Positions 8,224 to 16,629 of a DNA stretch of 64,000 nucleotides are shown one piece after another. Every line of letters begins with the position of its first letter. The first letter of the stretch is position 1. The translations under genes and the position numbers were made by a program. The DNA comes from JBGSIC01 sp041751875 (GTDB lineage Bacteria > Bdellovibrionota > FAC87 > UBA2466 > JACKAF01). The notes under the pieces were generated by a model. The model was given only the letters and a program-made list of their open reading frames with translations. It ran no database searches and was not told where the DNA came from. Location: NCBI GenBank assembly GCA_041751875.1, contig JBGSIC010000029.1:460651-524650 (forward strand). The letters are read 5' to 3'.

Positions 8224-9288
8224 TTAGTTTTGGGGTTTTTGAAGAAGCCAGCAGGTCGAGTGTTCAAATTCCACTCGGGAACTGGTCATACGAAAACGGG
8301 CCAGCGTGAAAAGCTGCTCAACTTCTTGCGTTGTCAGAAAAAGTGGCGCCCGTTCTTTTATGAGTTCGAGCTCAATGTAAGCGTTTAGGGCAAATTCAAA
8401 CTCAGTCAGTCGGTTGTTATTCTCCACGGCACTGAGGGTTTCGGTCATCAGGCGATCTCTAAGCTGTTGATTGTTGGCTAAACGGTGTGCGTTGGGATCG
8501 CAAAGAATGAAACTCGCACCGGGTAATAGACTGGCATAAATGCCATTGAGAACCCTCAGCCGATCGGGCGGAGGAATGGTGTTTAGCACATCATTCATCA
8601 CGGCCCCACTTAACGACACACCCAGCGTTTCCGCGCCTTCCTCGGTGAGATCCATTTGCGTTAAAGCGTGACCCTGGTTGACGACATAGCGGTAACGAAT
8701 AAAGCGTAGTTTGCTTTCCGCAAGGAGTAGGCGCTCAGAAGACAAATCGACCGCGATAAGAGAACGTTGTGGAGCGGCCAAAATAAGAGCGGTACTCATG
8801 GTGCCCGTTCCCGCTCCGAAATCTGCGATTAGGCCTCGCGCAGGTAAATTGTCGTGAACAAACTGTGCGAGTTCGGTGAACCGGGAGGAGTAAGGTGTGA
8901 CATTGTCACGCAATGAATAATAAAGCTTTCTCACCGGCGCATGGTCATCAAGCAGTTGCTTTACACTTTTGCCGGCACTCTCGGATATTCCCGTGAGGGA
9001 GCTCAAAAAACGGTGAGTTTCCCAGCGGGCAATTTCGTTGTCGTTCACGATGTCTACCAGTCTTCGGGCACGGCTTTCGTCTTTTACCAAAGAAGGGGAA
9101 AAATAGTCGCTGTCCCAAGCAGGGGGAGTCAGTTCACGCCTGATCAAAAAACTGGTGCAGTCGATGCGCGGAGCTTTTGTTTGATCCGCAGCACCGAGCT
9201 CAGAAGGGGCTGCTTGCAGGGTAAAAAAGACGAGAAGAAGCAGGGCGCGCGAGAAGAGGCGCGAGGAACAAACTGTATTAGAATGCAT
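8224..9288 (-). CDS. Class I SAM-dependent methyltransferase with signal peptide
   Basis: The core is a Rossmann-type methyltransferase: motif I IADFGAGTGTM (residues ~154-164), the acidic residue ending strand 2 in LIAVDLS, and the post-I/II region GHALTQMDL, with VMNDVLNTI as motif IV. The ATG at 9288 gives an N-terminus with a hydrophobic run RALLLLVFFTLQA, a convincing signal peptide or anchor. This is odd because SAM is not available outside the cytoplasm. An in-frame ATG farther upstream (9366) would give a 26-residue longer N-terminus and bury the hydrophobic stretch as a possible membrane anchor. The substrate cannot be told. It is divergent from the histidine kinase at 9471. Confidence 0.75.
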   Translation of the reverse strand: MHSNTVCSSRLFSRALLLLVFFTLQAAPSELGAADQTKAPRIDCTSFLIRRELTPPAWDSDYFSPSLVKDESRARRLVDIVNDNEIARWETHRFLSSLTGISESAGKSVKQLLDDHAPVRKLYYSLRDNVTPYSSRFTELAQFVHDNLPARGLIADFGAGTGTMSTALILAAPQRSLIAVDLSSERLLLAESKLRFIRYRYVVNQGHALTQMDLTEEGAETLGVSLSGAVMNDVLNTIPPPDRLRVLNGIYASLLPGASFILCDPNAHRLANNQQLRDRLMTETLSAVENNNRLTEFEFALNAYIELELIKERAPLFLTTQEVEQLFTLARFRMTSSRVEFEHSTCWLLQKPQN

Positions 9289-9470
9289 CAATGTAAAATA
9301 ATACTGTTTCATCTCAGCGACATAGCGCCGGGCTTGGCGCCCCTTCAAGGAAGGAAGATTGTGCATGGATCATGCCACGCAGTTGCACTCACGATGCGAC
9401 TTTTCCTGAGGAATTCCAGCTTGTGGGAGATTGGTTTAGTTTGTTACAAGTACTTTCGCGAGGAGGTCGT

Positions 9471-11576
9471 GTGTTTCCTTTCGCGAGGAACAATTGGTGG
9501 AAGTTTGTAGTCGTCTTCGCGGCGTATTTCATTACGGGCGAATTCGGCCTGATGCTTGCGGCGGCGCCTGGCTACGCGACGGCGGTATGGCTCCCGTCTG
9601 GCATAGCACTGCTCGCCGTGTGGCATTGGGGGAACTTTGTTGTCCCCGCTATTTGGCTCTCTTCTTTTCTGCTAAACGTACTTCCGCCGACTGCGCAGGC
9701 GAATCACCCACTGGTAGCCGCGGCGGCTGCCGCGGGAATCGCCACCGGATCCTCTTTGCAAGTTTGGCTTCTCAACCGCTTAGGAAGGTCGGTGACGAAC
9801 GACCGGCCTCCGTATTTAGCTGTCCGGGATTCGTTGGTTTTCTCGGGTTTGGTTTTGGTGGTGTGCGTGGTGTCCGCTACCATCGGGGTTTTCAGTCTTT
9901 GGAGTAGCGGCATTCTTCCCTCCGCTATCGCTGTGCAATCATGGCGCCACTGGTGGTTGGGTGATTGTGTAGGGATTCTCATCGTAGCCCCACTTGTTTT
10001 GGCGTGGCCCAGCATGAAAAGAGTTCAGTGGGACTCATCGGCTTCGCGCGAGGCGGTTCAGCTGCTGGCACTCACCATCGTCGTTTCCGTTTTAATTTTT
10101 GGAAGCCGTGAGTTTACCTCTTATACCTTTCCCATCACCTATCTGCCCATTTTGGTAGCGCTGCTCGCAGCAAAGAGATTCTACGCCTGGGGAGGGGCGT
10201 TCTGTATTTTCGTTGTAGCCTGCTTCTGTTGGGGAGCCACAGCGGCAGGGACTGGCCCCTTTGCTACGGACAGTTTTCTGGCGCCTCTTTATCTTGCCCA
10301 GTCTTATCTGGGAATTCTTTCCGTTATGGCTTGCAGCCTAGGCGCGGCTTTTTACGAAAGCGAATACAACTTGAGTCTGGTTCGCGAAACCGAAGCAAAG
10401 ATCGGAGAATACCGTTCGCGGTTGACGGCAATTGTTGAGCACTCAGGCGATGCCATTTTCTCTTTCGGTTTGGATGGTAACATTTTGACGTGGAACAAAG
10501 GAGCCGAGTTGAGCTTTGGGTTCTCGGAGGCAGAAGTCATTGGGCGTTCGGTCTCTCTTATTCTTCCCGAAGGTCGCGATGAAGAACTCTCTCAAGTTCT
10601 AAAACAAATCAGAAACGGAGAATCCCTGGCGATGCTGGAGAGCGTTCGGCAGCGTAAAGATGGTTCGCACTTTCCCGTCCTTACCACCGTTTCGCCGGTG
10701 CGAGATGCCTCCGACGCTGTGGTGGGTTGCTCCGTGATTTCGAAGGACATTTCCACTCTTCAAACACTCAAAGAAGACCTTAGAAAAACCAATCAGGCGC
10801 TAAAACAGAAGGTAGCCGAACTCGAGGAGTTTACTTACATTGCTTCGCACGATCTCCAAGAGCCTGTAAGGATGGTTAGTACGTACTGCCAACTTTTGGA
10901 GAAGGACACGGAGGGGAAGTTGAGTTCGGACGCTCAGCAGTACATTCAGTTTGCTGTGAATGGGTCGAGTCGTGCACGAGAATTGATCGATGATTTACTT
11001 TCTCTTTCTCGAGTAGGAAGGTCGAAGGCTACTCCACCAGGCTATGTCAGTTTGAGTGAAATCGCGCAGATCGTTACGGAAGATATGTACTCCGTTTTGA
11101 AGCAAAGTGATGTCGAAATCGAATGGAAAGTAGAGGGTTATTCCATTCGGGCGGAGCGCTCCGAGCTTAGCAGGTTATTTTTGAACCTACTGAGTAATGC
11201 GGCTAAGTATCGACGTCAGAATGTGCCAGTAAGAATTGAGGTGGGTTTCGGTAAGCACAAGGGCGAGAATGCATTTTATGTTCGGGATAATGGGCTTGGG
11301 ATTGCGGAAGAGTATTATGAACGCATTTTTAAAACGTTCCAGCGGTTGCATTCGAGAGATGAGTTCCCTGGCAATGGGGTGGGACTAGCGATCTGCAAGA
11401 AGATCGTGGAACATTTAGGTGGCCGTATCTGGGTTGAATCGAAGCTAGATGAAGGAAGCGTGTTCTATATTTCTTTTCCCGATGCAATCGTGCGGGAGGG
11501 GGCCTTGTTGGGGTCAGTGCATTATCTTCATGAGTTCAGAAATCAGACATCTGCTGAAGGTGATCGAAAAGTTTAG
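9471..11576 (+). CDS. MASE1-PAS sensor histidine kinase
   Basis: Membrane sensor kinase. I place the start at GTG 9471 because AGGAGG (9461-9466) lies directly before it; an in-frame ATG at 9372 would add 33 residues without a clear ribosome site. Numbering from 9471: residues ~12-295 are a MASE1-like block of about eight membrane segments, ~312-430 one PAS domain (GDAIFSFGLDGNILTWN), ~450-520 a dimerisation/phosphoacceptor domain with the H-box ASHDLQEPVRM of the phytochrome/bacteriophytochrome-like class (phospho-His about 460), and the C-terminus an HATPase with NLLSNAAKY, DNGLGI and GVGLAICK boxes. No response regulator is adjacent, so the partner must be elsewhere. The ligand is unknown. 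Confidence 0.9.
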   Translation: MFPFARNNWWKFVVVFAAYFITGEFGLMLAAAPGYATAVWLPSGIALLAVWHWGNFVVPAIWLSSFLLNVLPPTAQANHPLVAAAAAAGIATGSSLQVWLLNRLGRSVTNDRPPYLAVRDSLVFSGLVLVVCVVSATIGVFSLWSSGILPSAIAVQSWRHWWLGDCVGILIVAPLVLAWPSMKRVQWDSSASREAVQLLALTIVVSVLIFGSREFTSYTFPITYLPILVALLAAKRFYAWGGAFCIFVVACFCWGATAAGTGPFATDSFLAPLYLAQSYLGILSVMACSLGAAFYESEYNLSLVRETEAKIGEYRSRLTAIVEHSGDAIFSFGLDGNILTWNKGAELSFGFSEAEVIGRSVSLILPEGRDEELSQVLKQIRNGESLAMLESVRQRKDGSHFPVLTTVSPVRDASDAVVGCSVISKDISTLQTLKEDLRKTNQALKQKVAELEEFTYIASHDLQEPVRMVSTYCQLLEKDTEGKLSSDAQQYIQFAVNGSSRARELIDDLLSLSRVGRSKATPPGYVSLSEIAQIVTEDMYSVLKQSDVEIEWKVEGYSIRAERSELSRLFLNLLSNAAKYRRQNVPVRIEVGFGKHKGENAFYVRDNGLGIAEEYYERIFKTFQRLHSRDEFPGNGVGLAICKKIVEHLGGRIWVESKLDEGSVFYISFPDAIVREGALLGSVHYLHEFRNQTSAEGDRKV

Positions 11577-11585
11577 CTTTCTTGC

Positions 11586-12275
11586 TTAGGTTTCGGTTTC
11601 AAGGCCCGGGCCCCAATCGGATCGGACCGCTTCCCCTGCGGGGGCGCCATAGTATTCAGCAGAGCGAATGAGTTTCGCAGGTACGCCCGCGTAGGTTTTA
11701 TTCGCTTCTAGGCTTCGGATGACCACACTCCCTGCGCCGACAGTTGTCCACGCCCCTATCTTCAAACCTTGGATAATTGAGCTTCCGATTCCGATCCACG
11801 CCCCCTCACCAATAAGAATATCACCGGCTAGGTTTACTCCGGGACAGATGTGAGCGAAGTCTTGAACAATACAATCATGGTCTACTGTAGAAGCGTGGTT
11901 GAGTATGCAGCCCTCTCCTACGTGGGCTCCGGCACCCACGATGGCGCCTGCTAAAACGACACTTCCTTTTCCGACCGATGCCGACTTTTCCACAACTGCG
12001 CTTGGATGTATGAGAGTTGTGAGAGATTTTCCGGCGCGCTTAAGTTGCTGATGTTTTAGCTTTCGCCATTTTGGATTTCCTATCCCCACCACAAAATGGC
12101 TTACGTGCTCCCAGTTTTCTAGGCTTCCGATAGGTAGCCCAAGGTATTTCGACTCTTTCGGGTTTTCCTCAATAAACCCAACCACGCGGTACCCAGCTGC
12201 GTTTGCCAAGCTAGCCAATACTTTGGCGTGGCCAGAGGAACCCCAGATTACAATTGTTTCATTTAGTAGAGCCAA
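11586..12275 (-). CDS. NeuD/PglD-type sugar O- or N-acetyltransferase
   Basis: The N-terminal ~75 residues form a nucleotide-binding-like PglD_N domain (IVIWGSSGHAKVLASL), and residues ~85-215 are left-handed beta-helix hexapeptide repeats (for example VGKGSVVLAGAIVGAGAHVG and GEGAWIGIGSSI) ending in AGVPAKLI. NHASTVDHDC carries the catalytic His of the family. Such enzymes acetylate sialic acid or bacillosamine-type sugars in surface polysaccharide or glycoprotein synthesis. Upstream on the same strand, 110 bp away, is an SGNH-like membrane protein that may also act on surface sugars. It converges with the histidine kinase ending at 11576. Confidence 0.85.
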   Translation of the reverse strand: MALLNETIVIWGSSGHAKVLASLANAAGYRVVGFIEENPKESKYLGLPIGSLENWEHVSHFVVGIGNPKWRKLKHQQLKRAGKSLTTLIHPSAVVEKSASVGKGSVVLAGAIVGAGAHVGEGCILNHASTVDHDCIVQDFAHICPGVNLAGDILIGEGAWIGIGSSIIQGLKIGAWTTVGAGSVVIRSLEANKTYAGVPAKLIRSAEYYGAPAGEAVRSDWGPGLETET

Positions 12276-12385
12276 AGCAATCTCTCCCGAGAAGAGTGAA
12301 GGAACGCTTACCTAGTATAACCTTACTGCATGAGAGTACGGAGGCAAAAACTGCGGCGCGGTGCTCTGGGAGCTAAGTTTGAGAT

Positions 12386-13366
12386 TTAAGGGGTGCTAGT
12401 GAGAGACCGCTCAGTGATGCCCGGTCGATGTTTGAGTTTCGCGGCGAACAGAGGGGTAAAAAGGGCTCTGCCTTTCGAGTTCATATGGTAGCTATCTTGG
12501 AATAGTTCGTCCCTATCCCAAGTGATTTCTCCCTCCAGAAATTCCGCCTGATTCGCTCGCGCTACCGCGCGGACCGCATTTTGAATACGTATGAAGGAAT
12601 AGCCGGGAACATGTTCCTCATGCCAGGTGCGAAACCAGTTTGTCACAGGAACGAACGCGACATAGATTCTGGGAATTCTGTACTGCTTTTTGAGTCGTGG
12701 AATATGGGAAAATGCTTTGAGACTTAGCGCGTAGTCCTTTGTCAGTGTTTCGAGGTGTTCTGTTTCTTTTCGGGAGGGGGCAAATGAGTCCTCTATCAAT
12801 TTTCCATGTTTGAGTTTTTGAAGCGCATTTCTGATTTGAATGGGAGCTGACTCACTTATATTGTGAATCTGAGAAACTCTTGCCAAAAAAGGTTTCTGCC
12901 ACGTCCGATTCTGGTACGTCTTGGAACGAATGGCTCTGGCTCCATTGGGATTAAAATCATCTTGAGAAAGAAGAAAGACAACTGTTTCTGGTGTTAGCTG
13001 AGTTTTTTCCAGGTAGTACTCGAACATCGCAATGGAACCGTCGATGGTGGCTCCACCGTGAGGAGAGATAAATGCCTTGGTTCCGATCGCTTGATTAAAG
13101 GCCTCGGGGTCCACACTATTTTCAAGTGTACTGTTTCCCAATACCCAAATACGGGGGCGCTCTTTTTGAATGAAACGAGCGTTTTTCTCAACGTAGTCTT
13201 CTAAAGAAGGGCTCAAGATAACGCCCTTTTTTACTAGGAAGCCGACCAGGAGTTCCGCAGCTAAGACTGTCACAACAAACGCGGCAAGTGTGCGCGCACC
13301 GAAAGGCACGCTGCGAATGCGCAAGGTACCCTGAGATATGGATTTTCTGTGGCGCTTAGTCTTCAT
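12386..13366 (-). CDS. Membrane-anchored SGNH-hydrolase-like protein
   Basis: The ATG at 13366 gives a basic N-terminus, then one membrane segment (about residues 25-45). The periplasmic domain has a GNST motif with candidate nucleophile Ser79 and, near the end, DSYHMNSKGR with Asp291 and His294, the D-x-x-H pair of SGNH hydrolases and AlgX/DltD-like acyl-transfer proteins. This layout suits a protein that adds or removes acyl groups on an envelope polymer. It may act with the NeuD-type acetyltransferase just downstream. Assignment rests on these motifs only. Confidence 0.65.
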   Translation of the reverse strand: MKTKRHRKSISQGTLRIRSVPFGARTLAAFVVTVLAAELLVGFLVKKGVILSPSLEDYVEKNARFIQKERPRIWVLGNSTLENSVDPEAFNQAIGTKAFISPHGGATIDGSIAMFEYYLEKTQLTPETVVFLLSQDDFNPNGARAIRSKTYQNRTWQKPFLARVSQIHNISESAPIQIRNALQKLKHGKLIEDSFAPSRKETEHLETLTKDYALSLKAFSHIPRLKKQYRIPRIYVAFVPVTNWFRTWHEEHVPGYSFIRIQNAVRAVARANQAEFLEGEITWDRDELFQDSYHMNSKGRALFTPLFAAKLKHRPGITERSLTSTP

Positions 13367-13448
13367 ACGGAAACCCATATTCTTATCGGTAAAGGACGAA
13401 GCCTTGGCGAGAGCTAAAAAATGAGGGGTTTCAGACGTTTACTACGCT

Positions 13449-13487
13449 AAAAAAAAGGACGCCCACCTTTCCGGTGGGCGTCCTTTT
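13449..13487 (-). terminator. Strong intrinsic terminator (bidirectional-looking)
   Basis: An 11-bp perfect stem (GGACGCCCACC at 13457-13467 with GGTGGGCGTCC at 13473-13483) has a 5-nt loop. Read on the minus strand it is followed by a run of eight T (13456-13449), ending the lipoprotein transcript from 13506-13892; on the plus strand it is followed by TTTT. Confidence 0.9.
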
Positions 13488-13505
13488 GTAGGGCGTTGGC
13501 GGAAT

Positions 13506-13892
13506 CTATTCGCCTTCGATCATCTTCTGATTCTCAGAAGCCGCATTTTTTAAGCGTCGATCGAGATCGGCTTTGGCGGCACGGTTTTCTACCCGCAACT
13601 TTTCCATGGTGCCGCGTGCTTGGGTGATGTTCGCGCTAAGGACTTGAACTGTCTGGATGGCTTCATCGCGGGTTTTCCCATCAACATCAGACGATTTAAA
13701 ACTCGACTCAAGATCTTTCAAAGTATCTTGGAAATCTTCTAACTCTTCCTGTGCTGAGGCGAGCTTTTCCCCGGTCTTCTTGAGGTATTCCTGATTCTTA
13801 GAGACCTTTTCTTCGCCACTAATGGATTTTGTGGATGCACATGATGCCATGATTAAAACGCTAAGTCCGATTACGAGATTCTTTAACAACAT
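13506..13892 (-). CDS. Small coiled-coil lipoprotein
   Basis: The ATG at 13892 is supported by AAGGAG about 8 bp upstream; residues 1-18 are a lipoprotein signal ending IMASC (Cys18). The mature part is a single long charged helix with heptad spacing (residues ~30-125). It has its own strong terminator just downstream, so it is probably an independently and well expressed gene, as for abundant envelope lipoproteins of the Lpp kind. It resembles the lipoprotein at 4556 in design but not clearly in sequence. Function unknown. Confidence 0.8.
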   Translation of the reverse strand: MLLKNLVIGLSVLIMASCASTKSISGEEKVSKNQEYLKKTGEKLASAQEELEDFQDTLKDLESSFKSSDVDGKTRDEAIQTVQVLSANITQARGTMEKLRVENRAAKADLDRRLKNAASENQKMIEGE

Positions 13893-14086
13893 TTCGCTTT
13901 TCTCCTTCTTATTATTCCTGCAATATCTACTCGGCTGCAAGTCCTACGGTGCTTCATAGAGCAAAGGGCGTGCCAGTTAAATGAGCGGGGCTTCAGATCA
14001 AAACTGTCACACTTTGGAGACGCTCCGACCTGTTGCGCAGTCAAGGCTGACAACCTTTCTCTCTACAAACCTAGTGTGGGTGTACC

Positions 14087-14356
14087 ATGGATTACCGACT
14101 TCTCCTCGTAACTTTCGCAACCATCTTTATCGCCGAATTAGGTGACAAGACGCAGTTCGTTGCTCTTGCTGCCGGCGCGGGCGCCAAAAGTATCGCACCT
14201 GTACTAATCGGTGTGGTGTTAGGTCTCTCGGCTGCGGGGGTCGTAGGCGTCTTGGTCGGAAAAAGTTTAGGCGCAATATTGTCTCCGCACATCCTCAAAT
14301 GGATGTCCGGTCTGCTTTTTATTGCGATTGGTATCGTCACCCTCGTCAAAAAATAA
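14087..14356 (+). CDS. Half-size GDT1/UPF0016 (TMEM165-type) cation transporter
   Basis: Family members export Mn2+ or Ca2+ across membranes. The hallmark E-L-G-D-K-T is at residues 17-22 in the first of three predicted membrane helices. Typical proteins have two such repeats (~190 residues) that form one site; this one has a single repeat of 89 residues and must dimerise or pair with another half to work. Only one copy is present here: no second half lies beside it. No SD-like sequence is obvious before the ATG, and I looked for but did not see a yybP-ykoY manganese riboswitch in the leader. Confidence 0.88.
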   Translation: MDYRLLLVTFATIFIAELGDKTQFVALAAGAGAKSIAPVLIGVVLGLSAAGVVGVLVGKSLGAILSPHILKWMSGLLFIAIGIVTLVKK

Positions 14357-14358
14357 AC

Positions 14359-15057
14359 TTAGGCTGCCCGGAAGTAGGCGTCTAAAAACTCTTGTCGATT
14401 GCGCATAATGGTATGTGCGCTTTGTTTTCTAAAATAAGCTAGTGCCAGCGAACTCTCGATGGAACGAGGGTCAACTTGGACGCCATGATTGGCACGGATC
14501 AGCTGTGCGATCATATGCGAATGAAGCGCGTCTAAAAAAATCTGATTTACCGAGCGGGCGACGTTTTTAAACTCTTCTAACTCGCGGACACCCTCTACAT
14601 TTTGAAGTTCCTTAAAATGACGGTAACTCAGTGAGACATGTTTTAGTTCATCTTTGTGAACTTGCTTGTCGACAGAATCCGAAGGGGATCGACGGATCAT
14701 TTCGGCGCGATACTCGAGTGTGCCCAACTGTATTCCTTCCAAAATTCCCTGCAGAGTGAAAAGTTTCAACGCATTGGAAGGAAGTCTTTTGACATAGGCA
14801 GTGAGTCGGCTTCCGTAACCACTGCTAATCAGGCGCGTCTGTCCGATCACTTCGTTGTAGTAGCCAACATGCTCAACCTCTTCCTCAATCTGCTTATTGA
14901 GGTCATCGGCAAATACGTTGGGTAAACGACTATCGCGAACAATGGAGCGTAACAGGGGAACGATGCAACGTTCCCCTTCATACGTTTCGTTGGCGAGGTA
15001 CTCCCATTCCCATTTCGGCTCCACAGTGGAAGGAAGCATGCGGTGTTTGAATTCCAT
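14359..15057 (-). CDS. Ferritin-like di-iron protein of unknown function
   Basis: A mostly helical protein of 232 residues with the four-helix iron-site pattern: a Glu in helix 1 (ETYEGERC, about residue 27), E-x-x-H in helix 2 (EEEVEHVG, residues 60-63), a Glu in helix 3 (LEGIQLGTLE), and E-x-x-H in helix 4 (DELKHVS, residues 137-140). This is the ligand set of ferritin-like oxidases and oxygenases. I chose the ATG at 15057; a GTG one codon upstream and a longer frame to 15102 also exist. No signal peptide. The gene converges with the GDT1-like gene with 2 bp between the stops. Substrate unknown. Confidence 0.7.
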   Translation of the reverse strand: MEFKHRMLPSTVEPKWEWEYLANETYEGERCIVPLLRSIVRDSRLPNVFADDLNKQIEEEVEHVGYYNEVIGQTRLISSGYGSRLTAYVKRLPSNALKLFTLQGILEGIQLGTLEYRAEMIRRSPSDSVDKQVHKDELKHVSLSYRHFKELQNVEGVRELEEFKNVARSVNQIFLDALHSHMIAQLIRANHGVQVDPRSIESSLALAYFRKQSAHTIMRNRQEFLDAYFRAA

Positions 15058-15404
15058 TTTTACTCGCTCACTTTCAAAAATCGGGCGCGTGTCACCTCGC
15101 AAACGGAAGGCAGCGCACGCCTAACGGCGTGCGAACGGATACGGGTCTTTCCCTGCCAAATCTTGTAAGGTGCGCTGAAAATTAGTTATGGAACGCAGTG
15201 TCATACCCCAAAGCAGGGGCAATAAGCAAGAGGCTCGCTAAAAATGAATGTAATATTAAATAGATATGGCTAAATGAGGGTGTGCCGAATCTGGAACAGA
15301 ATGCGGTCGAAGGCGCACCATCGCTTCCCGGGGGAGGCGAGGTGCCCTTCTTCAAATAGGTCGTTGGCGCGCAGGTGCGTGCCGAATCCGCATGCAAACC
15401 TCTC
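15058..15404. other. Intergenic stretch, no gene seen
   Basis: I see no convincing gene. An 8-bp perfect hairpin (CGCACGCC-TAAC-GGCGTGCG, 15114-15133) has no T-run and so is not an intrinsic terminator. Short frames in this stretch lack ribosome sites and look like chance. Confidence 0.5.
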
Positions 15405-15851
15405 TTACTCAGAGGGCGTTTCGGTAACAGGAGCGGTTTGTGAATCCGGAGTAAGCGAACCTTCCGGCTGCATAGGAGCGCCGCTGTTAATCGGTGAAGC
15501 TCCCGTCGTGTCACCAGGGACTTTCACTCCAAGAGCAACAATTGTTTGTTGGTCTATCGCACCTGTTGCATCCAGCCCTTGCGCTTGCTGAAACTTGGAT
15601 ACCGCAGCCGCTGTTTTAGCGCCGAGAACTCCATCAGCTTTGCCTACACCGAAACCTTTCTGATTGAGAGCTTCTTGAACTTCTTTCACCATGGCTGTGT
15701 CAATCGGTGCGGCTTGCGAGATTGTTTTTGCTTGTTCTTGCAGCTCAGAAGTTTCCGCGGCTGCGTTGGGTGTTTGGCTATCAGCAGTGTTCCCAAAAAC
15801 GGGAAGCGCTACGATCGCGAACAGGGCAAGTGAGTATCTTAGAGTTTTCAT
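15405..15851 (-). CDS. Exported protein with one peptidoglycan-binding domain
   Basis: A signal peptide (residues 1-20, cleavage near VFGNT or GNTA) precedes a Ser/Glu/Ala linker. Residues ~55-110 form a PG_binding_1 three-helix domain (VKEVQEALNQKGFG, DGVLGAKTAAAVSKFQ, then LDATGAIDQQTIVALG). The last 35 residues are a Pro/Thr/Ser-rich disordered tail. There is no catalytic domain, so it probably binds the cell wall in the periplasm, or recruits something to it. Confidence 0.88.
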   Translation of the reverse strand: MKTLRYSLALFAIVALPVFGNTADSQTPNAAAETSELQEQAKTISQAAPIDTAMVKEVQEALNQKGFGVGKADGVLGAKTAAAVSKFQQAQGLDATGAIDQQTIVALGVKVPGDTTGASPINSGAPMQPEGSLTPDSQTAPVTETPSE

Positions 15852-16036
15852 ACGAAACCTCTCCTTGTGTTAAGGGTTGTTTTTTAGTGCCCGACACCCA
15901 CCAACGAATGTGCTTTACACTGAAACGGCTTCGGTCGAGTTCGTCAAGGCGGAATGCTTTACAAATTAAGGGGTTAAATTTGTAGGCGAGTAGATAGGAT
16001 CAAAAGAGCGCACCAATGATAAAATAGGCGCCAGGT

Positions 16037-16088
16037 TAGTTGAACTAAGATCACGCAAACTTCTGCGGGGTCTAACTTTGTTCAACTA
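16037..16088. repeat. 9-bp inverted repeat before GNAT gene
   Basis: TAGTTGAAC (16037-16045) and GTTCAACTA (16080-16088) are exact reverse complements 34 bp apart, ending 10 bp before the GNAT start codon. It could be paired operator half-sites or an RNA stem covering the leader. Confidence 0.35.
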
Positions 16089-16098
16089 GGAAAGTTAT

Positions 16099-16629
16099 GT
16101 GAATTCTTATCGTGCTCAAAAACGGGATGCCGCCGCCTTAGCGGTTCTCATCAATTCGGCTTTTCGAGGAGAGTCGAGCAAAAAGGGCTGGACCACGGAG
16201 GCGGATTTCCTCGGAGGGCAACGAACAGATACGCAGTTTGTTGAAGAAATCATTTCCGATCCTGCTGGGGCTCTTTTGGTTTTTAAAGAAGATGAAGAAT
16301 TGATCGGATGTGTGCTACTGCAACGTAAAATGCGTTCAAACTACTTAGGTATGTTGACTGTGCGCCCCGATCTACAGTCCAAAAAACTAGGTTCCGTCAT
16401 TCTGGCTGAAGCTGAAGCTTGGATGGCCAAAGAATGGAAAGCAACTTCCGTTGAGATCAAGGTGATTCAAAAGCGAAAAGAGTTGATCGCCTGGTACGAG
16501 CGCCGTGGCTATTCTGATACTGGCCGACGAGAACCGTTCCCTTATGGAAACGATCGAATGGGTTTACCGAGGGTGAAAGACTTAGAGTTCGTGGTCATGT
16601 CAAAAACCTTAGAACCCAAGAAGAACTAA
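16099..16629 (+). CDS. GNAT family N-acetyltransferase
   Basis: Starts with GTG; an AGGAAAG ribosome site lies just upstream. The protein of 176 residues has the GNAT core: a long N-terminal region, then LLVFKEDEELIGCVLLQ, the acetyl-CoA strand LGMLTVRPDLQSKKLGS (Q-x-x-x-x-G variant of motif A) and the closing IAWYERRGYSDTGR. It is cytoplasmic, with no signal. The acceptor is unknown. It converges with a second, exported-looking GNAT gene, overlapping it by 4 bp. Confidence 0.88.
   Translation: MNSYRAQKRDAAALAVLINSAFRGESSKKGWTTEADFLGGQRTDTQFVEEIISDPAGALLVFKEDEELIGCVLLQRKMRSNYLGMLTVRPDLQSKKLGSVILAEAEAWMAKEWKATSVEIKVIQKRKELIAWYERRGYSDTGRREPFPYGNDRMGLPRVKDLEFVVMSKTLEPKKN

Noticed and set aside
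13941..14086. Possible yybP-ykoY manganese riboswitch before the GDT1-like gene
   Set aside because: Manganese transporters often have one, but I could not find its conserved core bases in this leader.
15114..15133. 8-bp GC hairpin as a terminator
   Set aside because: No T-run on either strand; perfect stem but no terminator signature.
15274..15591. Plus-strand frame opposite the peptidoglycan-binding gene
   Set aside because: It is a shadow of the minus-strand gene, which has a signal peptide and a known domain.
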